DNA from: Glandiceps talaboti
Lineage: Eukaryota > Hemichordata > Enteropneusta > Spengelidae
DNA length: 64,000 nt
NCBI RefSeq assembly: GCF_964340395.1
Contig: NC_135564.1
Coordinates: forward strand, 2,631,501 to 2,695,500
Reading direction: 5' to 3'
Shown: piece after piece, positions 25,901 through 38,991 of the stretch
Layout: each line of letters opens with the position of its first letter
How positions within the stretch are numbered: position 1 is the stretch's first letter
The notes under the pieces: generated by a model
Database searches by the model: none
What the model was told of the DNA's origin: nothing
Seen by the model: the letters and a program-made list of their open reading frames with translations, nothing else
Program-made: the position numbers and the translations under genes

Positions 25901-28900
25901 AACAAAGTACACACTGTCAACGTACAACCTCTATATCACTTTCTGTTTCGGCTTTCTATTTTACCATCATTTTTACCTACGTTTTCAGTACAAAGAAATA
26001 CAACATATTTTCACGGTTCAACCCTTACCACACCTATCATCTAATATTACAGTGATTTCCTGTTTAAATGAAACCAAGCTCATAGGTACGAAACGAAACG
26101 TAATATTAACATTGAAGACATGTGAAATGAATCAGTGCAAGATGTACGTTCAAGGCCCATATACTTTCAAACATGGGGCCAATGTAATGAAGGTTCCCAC
26201 TGATTGGCAAGTATACACAACTACATTTTGTATACTTTTACTACTAGTATAATAAGTAACAATACTGGCAACAGAGTTCAATTGTTTTCTTACTTTTTAG
26301 AGTAAATCTTTTTGAAAAGCTTCAAATATAGTTTATGCTATACTGATTTCATGTGATTATAAGTTAGCTTCAAAGTTAAAGATGAAAATAAAATAAAGAA
26401 CTGATTCATACTTGGTCTGTTACTTCAAACTATTTTTTCTTTTCACTTCAATGGTATGCAGATTTTTAGTTCACCAGGTAACATCACTGAACTGTAATAT
26501 ACACAACTTTTAATCATAAACCATGCAAAGCTCACATATTGAACTCTACCCAGCAAGTGGGCAAAACAAACTATGTAAGATTTGTTCATATACAAAGACA
26601 ATTTGAAAATCTCAAATGGTTTAGAGTGACAGTGATGAGTCTCAAGTTATGCAAGAGTAAACCAGAATAATGAGCAATTGTAGTATTTTTACCCAAGAGC
26701 TTCAAAAAAATACCAGAGAAAAAATAATAGACACACCTTACCAGGATTAGTTTATCCAGGACCAGTTGTCCGATTCTCTGTACATCCTTTTAGCAAACGA
26801 AAACTTTTCTTTGTATCAGCACCCTGAGACTTGATGTTGATACTAACTTATTAGAGCCCTGTTTTAGATTTATGGTCACTCACTGACTCCTCAGCTCAAC
26901 TTCCTACAGAGGTCATGACCCACAAAAATATCCCCTGCGGACCACATGGACTATTCCATTCTACAATTAGGGGAGGACAGCTAATCACTGGGTTATTATA
27001 CATTGCTGAGCTTGAAGTCAAGCCAAGATAAACATACAAATTTGTGAATCCATGAATTGGAATTGATAAAGGAGTTGATTTTTCATTATCAAGTCATGTT
27101 TGACAGTCTGCTTACACTATACTACTTATAACTCAGATACTTCATTTTTCAATCTGCCCTTGTCTCTTCAGTTTTGCAGATATGGACTCCAAGTGAGAAA
27201 TAATTGGTTGTTACTTTCCATTTTTTCTCCTTTTTTGACCGCTAATGCACTTTCTAGATAGATAATTCAATAACACTTTGATCAACACATTCAAAATCAT
27301 ACTAAATTTTTTTCCAGAAAACAATAATATACACCTGTTTCCTATATATGTACACACCATATATAAGTGATAATATTTACAAACTTAAGGTTAATGTATT
27401 TTTAAAAGTTTATGTATGTACATAGTTAATCTTAAGGTGTCCTTGTGTTCAAGTATTTTCAAGTACTTAGTTTAATTTTAGTCACAACAACAGTAATCAC
27501 AAAACAAACCTTTACATATATAATTCTGGGACATGGATGGCCACACATAACAAATTTAGACAAACACATAGATAAAAAACAATCCCAATGAAGGTGGTTC
27601 TAGGCTATCTGCAGGTGTTTAACACATAGAAACTGATGTTTTAGAACCAACAGCAATAAAGAAGGAATACGGTATCTAGTACAACTTGTTGAATAAATTA
27701 ACTTTATACTCATTATTCATGGTAATATACATGTACTTTTGGTGGCAAACCCTGGTATTAGCTAGTGGTAATTGTTTTTCAAACATATGAAATTACAACA
27801 TGTACAAGAATCACTTTCTGAATGGGCTAGCATCAAACTAACACAGGGTTAACAAATTGCTGATACTGGGCCAAAACTAACATCTCATGAACATGCATAT
27901 ATTGATGCACAAGTCCATTACATTAATGTAACTCTGTTTTTCCGTGTGGTACATGACATGTACTGTTAACATGAGGCTAGCCCCACTGTTATGTTGATAC
28001 CAGGCTAGCAAATTGGAAAGACATTATTGAGAGTGACTGTTATATCTGGCTCACAAACCAGACTAGCAAATCAAAAGGGGTTCTGGGCTATACTGTAAGA
28101 TAGACCAGACTAGCCAAGGGTTAACATCAGGCAGACACTGTGTTAGCAAATTTGAAGGGAATTCTTGAGATGTACAGTATACTGCACAACGATGGCAGCA
28201 AAACCATTAAAATATGAGTTTCAAAAACCTTACTACAATACATTCCTTAACTACAGCAGTTCAACAATGAAACACTACAGTGTAAAATTTATTGAACTAC
28301 ACTGAATGACCAGAGTTCACCATCTACATAGAGTAGCCAGGTCATGACCCTCAGTACCAGGTAGGATGTCAATCCCATATAAATTATAAACTATCCCAAC
28401 ATATTCTAGTTTTTACTGTTATGTCCCTACCATTCTAACTCTAAGGTCATATTTATTCAAATCATCTTTTATTACCATTTTCATTACAACTACATGTAAT
28501 GTCCTTTGATGACAAGAAATCCTACAATATTTCTGTACCTCTGTACCTCTCTAACAAAGCCTCCTTTATCAATGGAAAGAAAGGTAGTCCAGAAATAACA
28601 CATTCCGTGTGACATGGGGACATAATAAAATAATGTGAACAATGGAAAACAAGGTCTTGTTGAACAATAACGTCAATCTACAGTAGAACTACCAACATCC
28701 CGTTTATTGTGTTGGAAAGTATGGCGGTGACAGAAAAGTGGTGTAAGCAAATTAAATCAGACCATTCCAAAACATACACCAACATTTTAGAAATAACTGA
28801 CAGTGAGTCAACTTGATTACTTTGTCTAAACCTGAAAATTCAATTTAAGTATTTCAATAACTTTAGTTTATTTTACACTGAAGTCCTGGAGAGTGGTGGT

Positions 28901-29101
28901 TGCGAATATTTAATATTTCAGAAAATAGAAAAAAAGTTTGCAAATGATGGTTATATGACTAAATCAGAACATGCATGCATCAGATGTGTATCTAATATCT
29001 GTGTACATTAGTATGAACTTGAATGTGTATGTGGGTGGGGGGTGGGGTGGAGATGGGAAGGCTGGACATGTATGTATGTCAATGAGTCAGTGTCACAGTA
29101 T
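22941..29101. other. Intron of the CARD gene, little recognisable
   Basis: Relatives of the 32-base minisatellite ('ccaggctagcaaat' motifs) at 27820-28150. Plus-strand open segments at 23699-23870 and 25991-26210 have splice-like borders but were not accepted as exons. Confidence 0.45.
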
Positions 29102-29192
29102 CTGTGTATGTATGTATGTATGTATGTATGTATGTATGTATGTATGTATGTATGTATGTATGTATGTATGTATGTATGTATGTATGTATGTA
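29102..29192. repeat. (GTAT)n microsatellite
   Basis: About 22 uninterrupted GTAT units. Confidence 0.95.
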
Positions 29193-29510
29193 CATGTATG
29201 TGCCACAGTATCATGGTGGTCCCTGTTTTCTTTGAAAATCATGATCTGTAATCTTTTTATAAGCATACATGTATACATGTACTTTACACCAGTTTCAAAC
29301 TTTTTATGATGTTATTACCTAGATAAACATGACTGTACATAGGGTAAAGAAACCCAACTATATACTGTCATCTACACTAGATTGTCATACATGAGTTACT
29401 TTAAGGACAAAGGTGACATCAACATCCAACAAAGATATCAGTAAACACACTGCTAGACATAAGAAATCAGACAGGTAAGGATTCTTCCCTGAGTGGTACA
29501 TGTACAAAGT

Positions 29511-29828
29511 AGCTATATTTTCCATTGCAGTTTATATGAAATGTTGAGAGTTACGACATTAAACAAGACCAAACATCACTGTCAGAAAACTTGAGTTCAG
29601 GTTATAGGTACATTTAGCTATATTTCCACTACAGTTTATTTGAGATTTGGAAGGTTATAATGGTCAAACATTGCTGTCAGAAAACTTGAGTTCAGGGGTG
29701 GTACATTTAGCTACATTTCCACTACAGTTTATTTGAGATTTAGAAGGTTATAATGGTCAAAACTGCTGTCAGAAAACTTGAGTAAAGGAGTGGTACATTT
29801 AGCTATATTTCCACTACAGTTTATTTAA
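29511..29828 (+). repeat. Tandem repeat, unit about 91 bases
   Basis: Four 'agctatatttccactacagt' + 'ttat' starts near 29511, 29618, 29709 and 29800; each of the first three continues to '...gtcagaaaacttgagt'. Spacing is about 107 then 91 and 91 bases. Confidence 0.8.
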
Positions 29829-30404
29829 GAGTACCAATCTTACATCAATATATTCTGGAGAATTTTACAAGTCAAACCAGAGTTCACAACTTTGCAACAA
29901 CACGTACATAAACTAAGTGATCATATACAGCTGGTTTTAATACACTGACAAAACTGTTTTCCCCTAGTGACTCTGAACACAGTTTTGACGCTTTACTCAA
30001 TGTGTGTATATGATTGGTTGATTTAACTGTTCTTGGCTTCTGATTGGTCAAAAGTAATCATGAATAATTAAGATTCAAATTCTTTTGTTTAGCTTCATAA
30101 CATGATCAGTGTTTGCAAACATAGTATCTACTTAGATTTTATCACCAAATTTAATGCATGTGTGCCTGAGATACAAAAGTTGTCACAAAGAAAGTTATTA
30201 GCATGACCCCGTCACAAAACATGTTCTTTATCCTACAATAAACTTTTACAGTACTTTTACAGTACACAGGACACATCTGTTATAGAAGCAGACCAGATCA
30301 TTTCTGATGACAACAAGTACAAAATGTAAGCTATCAGGAAGCTTACACAGATACAAAGTGAAACTATTATTGCAACATGTTGATTTAAGCAAACAATAGA
30401 TATA

Positions 30405-30778
30405 GCCCCCCAAAAAATATATCTGGTTCTGGTCAGCGCGCGCGTGTCCTGAGTACCCCCCACATCGATCCTTTTTTTTTTTTGATAATTTTTGCTTTCC
30501 TGTTCCTTATTTAATCCTGAAATCAGGAGAACAAGCAGCTGAAATCTACCGTACATGCCAAGACTGCTTAAATACAAAGCTTAAACTGCTTCGAAGAAAA
30601 AGGAAGTTTTTCAAGAGATAAATATGATAGAACAGAGTATGTAAAGTGTCAAAAAAATGTGTATTTACTAATTTGAAAAAAAAAAAAAAAAAAAAAATGA
30701 GAAAAAAAAAAAATTTGCGTCGTCGCACCACTTTAGAAAGTTTACCCTGACCAGAACCAGATATAATTTTTTTTGGCC
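30405..30778. mobile_element. MITE with inverted 'atatctggttctggtcag' ends
   Basis: The left end (gccccccaaaaaatatatct then ggttctggtcag) recurs inverted at the right (ctgaccagaaccagatataa then ttttttttggcc). A TA dinucleotide stands at both borders, which would suit a Tc1/mariner-type target. The interior contains a poly(A) run at 30676-30697 and no reading frame of interest. Confidence 0.6.
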
Positions 30779-30788
30779 TAATACAGTA

Positions 30789-30995
30789 ATGAAAATTTCG
30801 ACTCACAGTCAAAATATTTCTTTGAAGAAAATCCCCAATTTTCACTGCCGTCTCATCAGCATCATCAGGGGTGTATGACAAGATATCAGTGAAAATTTGG
30901 GATTCATTTACAAGAAATGTTTTGACTCTGTGAGTAAAACTTTCATAACTATACAGTAAGTATGAACCCAGAATCCATGAACATTTCATTCTCAC
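30789..30995. mobile_element. Palindromic element, family c, copy 1
   Basis: Inverted arms: 'gaaaatttcgactcacagtc' at the left and its inverse '...gactctgtgagtaaaacttt' at the right, with 'ccccaattttcactg / cagtgaaaatttggg' inside. A shared outer tail, 'tatgaacccagaatccatga', follows. Related copies lie at 40300 and 41905. Confidence 0.6.
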
Positions 30996-32715
30996 ATTAA
31001 ATCTCACTCACTGTTTCCACCACTAGTATTACGATTAAAAGGTAATTATATATCAACATGACCAAGCCACCTCAATTATCAGCTTGTGTATCTATAATAA
31101 AAACAGTTTTAGTTTGTGTCTATCTAAGTTAGCCAATAGCTTACTTCCATAGTAATAAAACATGGGCATATTACTGAAGAAAGACAAGTTTGATCTGTGA
31201 AAGTAATTTCCATCAGTTCCACAGACCAGTCAAGTAAGGGCACTGAATTTGTATATATGAAATTATACGGATACCCCCCCCCCCCCTCCCCTTACATCTC
31301 TGGTATAGTTCTAAAATAGTGCATGCATAGATCAATACTTGCAGTGTTCTCTTAAACATCTGACTGGAATAATGGAATTTGTACCATACTTTATTGAGGT
31401 GCCTATATCATTTGTGAGATGAGAACAGTAGACTTAAATCACACAAAAACACTTTACTTGATGGGAGGGTAGGATATCTAATACTTTTGTAGGGTCAATG
31501 GGGAGGGGAGGAACTGGTGGGAAGAAGGGATGGTGTCTATGCATAACCTTTCAAAAATAAAAAAATTTAGTTTTAGATTTATTTTCACCATACTCACTGG
31601 CGTGGTTTTATTACTACACAAACAATTCATTAGTGTGTCATAGTTATCATGCATACCTTTCTAAACCAGTGAAATTTGGTCCAATTGTTCTTTTCAGCAG
31701 AAATTAAATCCCTGAAAATATGTTACTCCACAATACACTTCACTATTAAATACACCAGCCATTCACTTTATAAATAGGTTATTTTCCTAATAAACATGTA
31801 CATGAATGTAGTAAGTCATAGTAAGCAACCCTCACAGTCAAAACCTGACTTCTTGAACTCCTAAGCAGTAACATAATCTGTACAGCTCTAATGGAAGAAC
31901 TATGATGATAAACATCATATAACTCAAAGCAACACATGGTATCGATGAAACACACTATGGAGTCTATACTGACATTCTATTTTGAGGTGGACTGAAAATA
32001 AACCACATTATTAAAAACTACATACAGAAAGACTTCTCACTCATACAACTTTGGTTCATCCTGTCCGGCCATTTTGTTGTTCATTCACTACAATATGTCA
32101 TACTGCAAGTTTGCATGATACATTTAGTATACCTGATTTGTTTATAAAATCAACTTCAGCTCTGTTTTATGCATATCTTTTTTACTCCCACTTGCAAAGT
32201 TTCCAAGTGAAAATTCTGATTCCGCAGCTATATTACCTTACAAGTAACTGACACTTTTGTTATTTGACCAACATTAACAAACAGATGATAAATGTGCAGT
32301 TTACTCAAGAATTGATAATGCAAACATGGTGTAACTTAGAACCATTGCCAGTATATAATAAGGAACAGCAAACAGTGTAAATTAGAACAAATGTATGCAT
32401 AGACAAAGGATTACTATACTGTGCAAAATACATTCTATTTTATACAATATATCACAATTTAACTTTTAATATTTCAGAATATCTGTTCACATTTTTCTGT
32501 TAGCTATAACTACTTTCTAAAAGAATAAATATCAAAACATACAGTATCATAAGCCAAGTTATTGTCGTTGAACAGAAAATATGGATTATATACGCTGGCA
32601 ATTCTACGTCACAACAACACATGTCTATGTCAATGGTTTTGAGGGGCTTGAAATGAGACAAAACGTTCCAAATCACCAATTTTTTTTGCATGAATTATAC
32701 TTGTGGAGGTATAAT

Positions 32716-32860
32716 TGTATTATTCCCCAATATTATTCTTCATTCAGTTGGAAACTACTCATGACCTATGGATTTGTCACTACTCATCTAGCGACTCATA
32801 GTGACAAGACACCCTAAGGTCACTTTAACTGAACGAAAAAAAATATTGAGGAATAATATC
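32716..32860. mobile_element. MITE, family e, intact copy
   Basis: 'tattattccccaatattatt' then 'cttcattcagttgg' at the left and inverted '...ctgaacgaaaaaaaatattg' then 'aggaataata' at the right. The core reads 'actcatgacctatgg'. A copy lies at 22131. Confidence 0.6.
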
Positions 32861-33284
32861 TAAATATTCCAACAAGTCAAAATCTTGAAGTAGTGTAGTC
32901 CTATAAAATGCTAATAAACTGTTGCAACTACATGTACACACTAATTCACATTTTATTACTGTTTAGCTGATCAATTTGAACTGATGTATCATTACTATGA
33001 TGTGGTGCCAGTATGTCTGTGTAGACAGACAAACCATCTTTACTATTGTATGTACAAATGTACATGTACACGCAGTATTTCCAGGTGTCGTTTCCCTTGG
33101 GGATAATGTTTTGTTGGAAACCTGAAAACTACATGTTGGGATATATATTAAAGTAAATAACATTTCAACCAATCCTAACATCAACAATGAATATGTTTTA
33201 AGTTAAATAAGGGTTGGCATGCAAGGAGAGGGTCAGATGGATGCTACATGACAGTGTTTAGGTATCCTAGATACTAGGGTATCT

Positions 33285-33360
33285 GGCTTGATACTCTGAC
33301 TAGTTCTAGCAAAGGATATTGTCAAGCCAGATAACCAAGTCTCTGGGCTAGTGTTTGCAC
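33285..33360 (-). repeat. Dispersed repeat, family g, palindromic copy
   Basis: 'gggtatctggcttgata' and 'tgtcaagccagataacc' face each other, followed by 'aagtctctgggctag', the inverse of 79-124. Confidence 0.45.
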
Positions 33361-35819
33361 TTAGTGTTGTAAGTACAGTTGGTAAAATTTACATGTATAC
33401 CCTAGGCTTTTCACCAGGGTTCACCATTACCACTGGTCAGGTCTGGTAGGGGTGTGCAGCCAATACTGCCAACCCCAGAACCCATTTTTAAACCATTCAA
33501 GTTTTTAGGAGCTCCTTATTTTAGACCAAAATACGTAATCACCGATATGAAAATGTCAACCAGCTAATTAGCTGAGGGAAACTCCAAACTACTCAAAAAT
33601 TTATTGTTGTTCCTCCCAGGACCCCATTTTAGAACAAACAAAATTGAAAATTATGTCCACATTTTAAATTCCTTATCTCTAAAAATACAGTACCCATTTT
33701 AGACTAAAGGGCCAAAAAACCACCCTATAGGGCGGCAGATATCCACATACCCATATAGGTGAGAGTACTCCCCTGGGGTCATATACACACCAGTTACTAC
33801 ATACAACACAAGCCTATATGTATATAGCCTGCACCTGTACACAATCATTTCTATAAATAATGTATACACTATGATGGTTGTCATTCATGGTATATATTAA
33901 ATTGTTGATCATAATACCTATTATGTTACTCTGTTCTCAAAATCCGGTGTGTAAGCGATCCCTTACTATATAAATACCAAATCATGAATAATTCAGTCTG
34001 TAAACATTAGTACCATCTACTGTATACTGACTGCAATTCTTTGAATGATTTAAAAACATGTACACTGTAATGCAGTATAGTATGCTCTAGATAATATGCA
34101 TACTTAGATGTCATCTTGCAAATTAGATCTTTATTTTTACAATTTTATGACTTAAATTTAACTCTTTTTCATAACTTTTATGCTTTTAAAATACAAGTTT
34201 ACTATCACTCTAAGTCACAGATTTAGAAATATGACAATTTAAAGACTTAATTTTACCATGTAGTCTATGCTTTTACAAACATTTTAATATTTTTCAGACA
34301 TTCTTAATTTTGCTATATAAATATTTTCATTACAAATAAATTGGACAACTTAGAGTACTTAAAACCCAGTTCAATGACAAAGACAATAAATTAATTTACA
34401 TTATATTGTAAATCTTTTGAATGACACTGTAACTGTTAACGTTCGTCTACAACAATTTGACAAATTTTCTGTTTGACCACAGGTTCACATAGTCTGTACG
34501 ATATAGACATTTGTGCCATGCTCAGTCAGCACTCATGGTTAATAAGCCTGATAGGGCTGAACAACACAACTTATCTTACAGTGTATGGTTCACAAAGATC
34601 AAACTTTTGCACATTTGAGACAAGCATATCACATTTTGTATCCTGTGGTCACAAAAGACATGTTAATATGTCCTATATGAAAATGTCCATGTTTTGCAAA
34701 AAAAAAAATCATCTTGATTAGTTTGTAATTGTACATATCAAAGGATGATGTAGGCAAGGGGAAATATTTCAAAAAGCAACATCTCCAGTAAACAAAAAGA
34801 TTTAACAAAAAGACAACAGCAACCCTGTCCGTAGAACTTTCAAATACAAATAGCTACCAGTAGACATGAAAAAAAATTAGTATAATCACATCTATATATA
34901 TTCTTTGATAAATGAATTATTTTCATATAAAGTTGTACATGAATAAAACTCACCTCTTGTCAGTTTAAATAACCTTGTTCACATTTCCCTTAAAAGTCGT
35001 TTTTCTGTGGTTTTAACCGCAATATTCAAGGCATCCAATGTAGTGGTTATGACTTCCTACACAGTTTCCATGGGAGATATAGATATTATACCTACCCCAT
35101 GTTAACAGCTGGTAACAATACCCTAATTTCAAATGACCTATCAATTTAATATGACCTTCATTATATTCTAGTGGATTATTTACATTGCTATCCAATACTG
35201 AAATATTTGTTATGTCTGCTTTTTTCCACATGTTTACAATGCCTGGCCTGGTTTACAATAAGTTCTACAGCTGTTACTTTGAATTGTAAAAATATCAAAT
35301 ATGATATTAAAAAGAATATGGATTGTCACTCATTGTCTTTTTATTTTAGGTTTAAAATATATACATAGTATACACACCATACAGGCAGATATGTTTGCTA
35401 TCTATAGATATGCTATTGGACAACTTCATTCAGTAAATTATTTTATATTCCTGTTTTGTTTTCAACAGGTCCAGGGGTGTAAAAAAAAGAGTACCACCAT
35501 ATGGTGAAAATAATGACCTATGTCTCAATTCTCAACATCTGATCACCTACTTACAATAATTCCAAATCATTTAGTGTATTTTTACAACTATTCATAACCT
35601 TTTCACACCATTCACACTCAAAAACATTAGCTACATCTCCTCACATCACTGTATTCCTAAGAGGGGCAGGTCTACACGAGTATATTTTATACAACGTCAA
35701 ATATACAGTTATACATCACTGGCAATGTGCACAATACATGTGGCAAATAATCTACATTATTTGGTATGCTATCAAACAAAATAAACTGTTACCGCCAGCG
35801 AGATTGGTGATGATATTTT

Positions 35820-35935
35820 TGAGTCCATTCTCGCAAACCAGAGTTATTATTTCTACCATTACATTTCGACTCCTGTGGGAGGCTTGTTAAGAACGTTGCC
35901 GTAAAACAGGCTGTGGTTTGCGACGATGATCTAAG
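35820..35935 (-). mobile_element. Short palindromic element, family d, copy 2
   Basis: Read on the minus strand it gives 'cgcaaaccacagcctgtttt', 'ggtagaaataataactctgg' and 'tttgcgagaatgg', matching copy 1 at 17427-17542 in order. Confidence 0.6.
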
Positions 35936-37184
35936 TCTAACCTTCTATCTTAGTAATCATTCACAAAACATAATTACTAATTCTTAACTTTAAAGGCCCA
36001 CTACAGATTAGGATCAAAATCTAGAGGTGCGAAAACATTTTCTTGGCACAGCTATAGAAAAAGTTTGCCTAGAATAAAAGAATAATTCCAAGTAATCCTA
36101 AAGCGCTAATGACCAGGGATTGAAGCATGGCCCTTTAATAACCTATCAAACCAACATGTACTGTTTTGTATGGGTACATCTACATGTACATGGTTGATGT
36201 CATTCAAGATAATACTGTATTCTATGGTTGGTTTCATTTACAGTTCTCTATTTACATGTAAAAAGACACTTAGATCTTCTATTCTCTGGGTGATGTAGGA
36301 TGGGGTGGGTAAGAGTGTGCTGGGTAGGATGGGGTAGATATAGGCAAGGCACCTGACTTGGTTTGTGTTCAAATTCATAATTTAGTATATGTACATGTAT
36401 ATGGTTATAAAAAGTGTTTTCCTTAGACAAGGTAACATAGGTGTCATGACCTATTATAATTTTGGGGCACCCTTTTATATCTTGGAAATCATATCAAAAA
36501 CAAATGTTTCTTGCAGAAAGTATATCACAACCAAAAATGTTCCCATTCTAATGTCACATAATTACAGAAGGTGTTACTGGTCTTTGAACCCTGTGAGTAA
36601 AAGCTCCTGTACACAGTCTGACTACCCTTGTCTTGTGTTGTAAATCCATCTCTGTTGTTTTGATACACAATAACTACTAAATCACAACTATTTTCACAAC
36701 AGCAATCATGTCCATAGTTCAGTTAAATTACAAAGTGATAAATATAGAATCCTTGGCAAGAACTCTACACCAAAACAGGTGACAATTTTCCTTGATGAGT
36801 CTCTTCAACAAACAAACTAAAGATAACAACTACCATAGGTTCATTGTGTACAACCCTTGTTTAAATTCTAGTTTAAATTCTTGAAATTCTTCCGCTATAG
36901 TTTAATTCTTTTACATCTGGAGTGGAAGTGGGTGTTGTTTTGTTATCACTTGGTTGTGAAACTACTAGGTTGTACAATACTGCATGCATAAACCTACACA
37001 GTCAATGTAATTAGAGTCTGCTATAACAATATAAGTAATATGTAAATTTATATTTGTAGTGGTAATCATTCCAATTTCCCTATGAATGCAATCAAAAGTT
37101 CAAAAGAAGAAGTAATCTAGAACTTCCTTTTACATTCTGTGTACTTGTTCAGGGGAAATTGAAGATTAAACACACATAACTAGT

Positions 37185-37535
37185 ACAGGCCCTGGTTTAC
37201 CCTAGTACAGGCCCTGGTTTACCCTAGTACAGGTCCTGGTTTACCCTGGTTTACCCTAGTACAGGCCCTGTTTTACCCTAGTACAGGTCCTGGTTTACCC
37301 TAGTACAGGTCCTGGTTTACCCTAGTACAGGTCCTGGTTTACCCTAGTACAGGTCATGATTTACCCTAGTACAGGTCCTGGTTTACCCTAGTACAGGCCC
37401 TGATTTACCCTAGTACAGGCCCTGATTTACCCTAGTAGTAGTACAGGCCCTGATTTACCCTAGTACAGGCCCTGGTTTACCCTAGTACAGGCCCTGAATG
37501 GTTTACCCTAGTACAGGCCCTGTACTAGGGTAAGT
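37185..37535 (+). repeat. Minisatellite, unit about 22 bases, with inverted last copy
   Basis: About 15 copies of 'ggtttaccctagtacaggcc' + 'ct', with gtcct variants, two gatttaccc variants and one tagtag slip. The array ends in 'cctgtactagggtaa', which is the unit inverted, so the end can fold back. Confidence 0.95.
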
Positions 37536-37935
37536 AATTGGGGGTTTACCATCTTGTTTTCAAGGAAATCAACAATCTGTTATTTTCCCATACAGTATAT
37601 AGTATTCACATATTGGATACTGGACTCTAAAATGACTACATTTTAATACTATTTTGACTATTATTTCAAAAATTAGTGTGATGATACCACATTTCTTAGC
37701 TGACTTTAACTGAGAAAAGGTTGAGGATTTCTTGACCAACAAAAAACCCAGCAAAACATTTATAAGTTATTTCTGATGGCCATTATAAATTGATGCCTCA
37801 GCTACCTTCTGTACACTAATTTTCTATCTTCTTGTTCATCTTACAATACTGCAAACATATCACCTTGTAATATCACAACACACTCTCCACCTCCCTCAAC
37901 CATCTAATTATTAGTTCAATTTGAAGTTGTGTTCT

Positions 37936-38035
37936 ATAAACTAAGACAACAGAACCAAGATCCCATGCCACTAATCATTACCTTGAAGTTGCATTCCATA
38001 AATGAAGACAACAGAACCAAGATCCCATGCCACTA
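37936..38035 (+). repeat. Local tandem duplication, about 64 bases
   Basis: 'aagacaacagaaccaagatc' + 'ccatgccacta' occurs twice, beginning near 37942 and 38004. Confidence 0.8.
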
Positions 38036-38921
38036 TAATACATGTAGTAAGTTCCCTGACTATCAAATCACAAAAATCTACTTTGAACACAACAGTTCAT
38101 CTAAAATTTCCAGGCTTTGCAGTTTTTGTAGTTCAAGTCACAGACCCTACTTTTTTTTTCCACCCAAATTTTCCAGCATTTGCTGTTTTTATGAATCCTG
38201 GTTTCAAACTGCCGAGTGACAGCAAGGTTGTTTTCATAATTAACACAGCAAAGTAGTTAGTACTGTCTTCATTAAAATTATACTGCAGTCACGTAGTCAA
38301 CATTGCATTGTCAAGTACTTATTAGATGTTGAATCTGCCAAGCTTATTGAGGTATCTATGTATTGTATCGTAGATAGCATCGGAATAAAGCAGCTTTCCA
38401 CATTCTTATCCCCCTGTGTTCACTCGCAGTTATTTGTTTTCCATATCAATGGCTAATTGGTCAAATTCAAAGCAGTCACATAACAATGATTATCAACTCA
38501 AAATATATCTTATATCTATAATCGTTGATACAACTACACAATTAAATGATTATGTATTAAAAACATGGATAGTTTTGAGATAATTTCAAAGTCTAAAACA
38601 GGATCGGTGTAAAAAACTGTCTCTGATTCAGGTGCGCTAAAAACATAAACCCAGCTTTGTTGTACTTGTCTTCTAATCTCAACTCAGACAAGGACCACTC
38701 CCCAGCAAAAACTTGTTAACGATTTGTTTGTGACGCTTGCCAAATGAAGTAAATCAAACATTTAGGTCATCAAGGTTAGTCTAGAACTAAAAACATTGCA
38801 GGTACGCCTGAATGAGTACTTAGGCTTTGCAAACTCACTGCTTGTTGTTTGCAGAAAACTTGTGTCACTACACACTCCACACACCTTTAATACATTTGAC
38901 CTGTCTAATATCACTACTTAC

Positions 38922-38991
38922 CATCATAGTAACCATAATACGGATAGTTGGCTTGGTTTGGTTGGTAGTACGTATAGTTATTGTAATCCAT
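38922..38991 (-). CDS. Tyr-rich first coding exon (alternative start of CARD gene?)
   Basis: Short minus-strand exon starting at an ATG in good context (AAACATGGA) and ending in a consensus donor, GATG|GTAAGT, in phase 1. It encodes 23 residues, MDYNNYTYYQPNQANYPYYG then YYD, plus one base G. Ten of the 23 residues are Tyr. The exon lies inside the long intron between the CARD and coiled-coil exons, on the same strand, and its phase and final G match those of the CARD exon exactly. Splicing to 20385 would give ...[13 protein letters not shown]. The likely reading is an alternative promoter that makes a CARD-less isoform with a low-complexity Tyr-rich head. A separate nested gene whose next exon I did not recognise is the alternative. 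Base composition is more GC-rich than the surroundings. Confidence 0.5.

Larger units (their letters stand above)
31000..37184. other. Intron of the CARD gene, little recognisable
   Basis: Poly(C) run at 31276, MITE e at 32716, repeat g at 33285 and element d at 35820. No minus-strand exon seen. Confidence 0.45.

Noticed and set aside
30546-31007. 153-codon minus-strand frame
   Set aside because: Runs through a poly(A) tract and two palindromic elements; no protein-like content.
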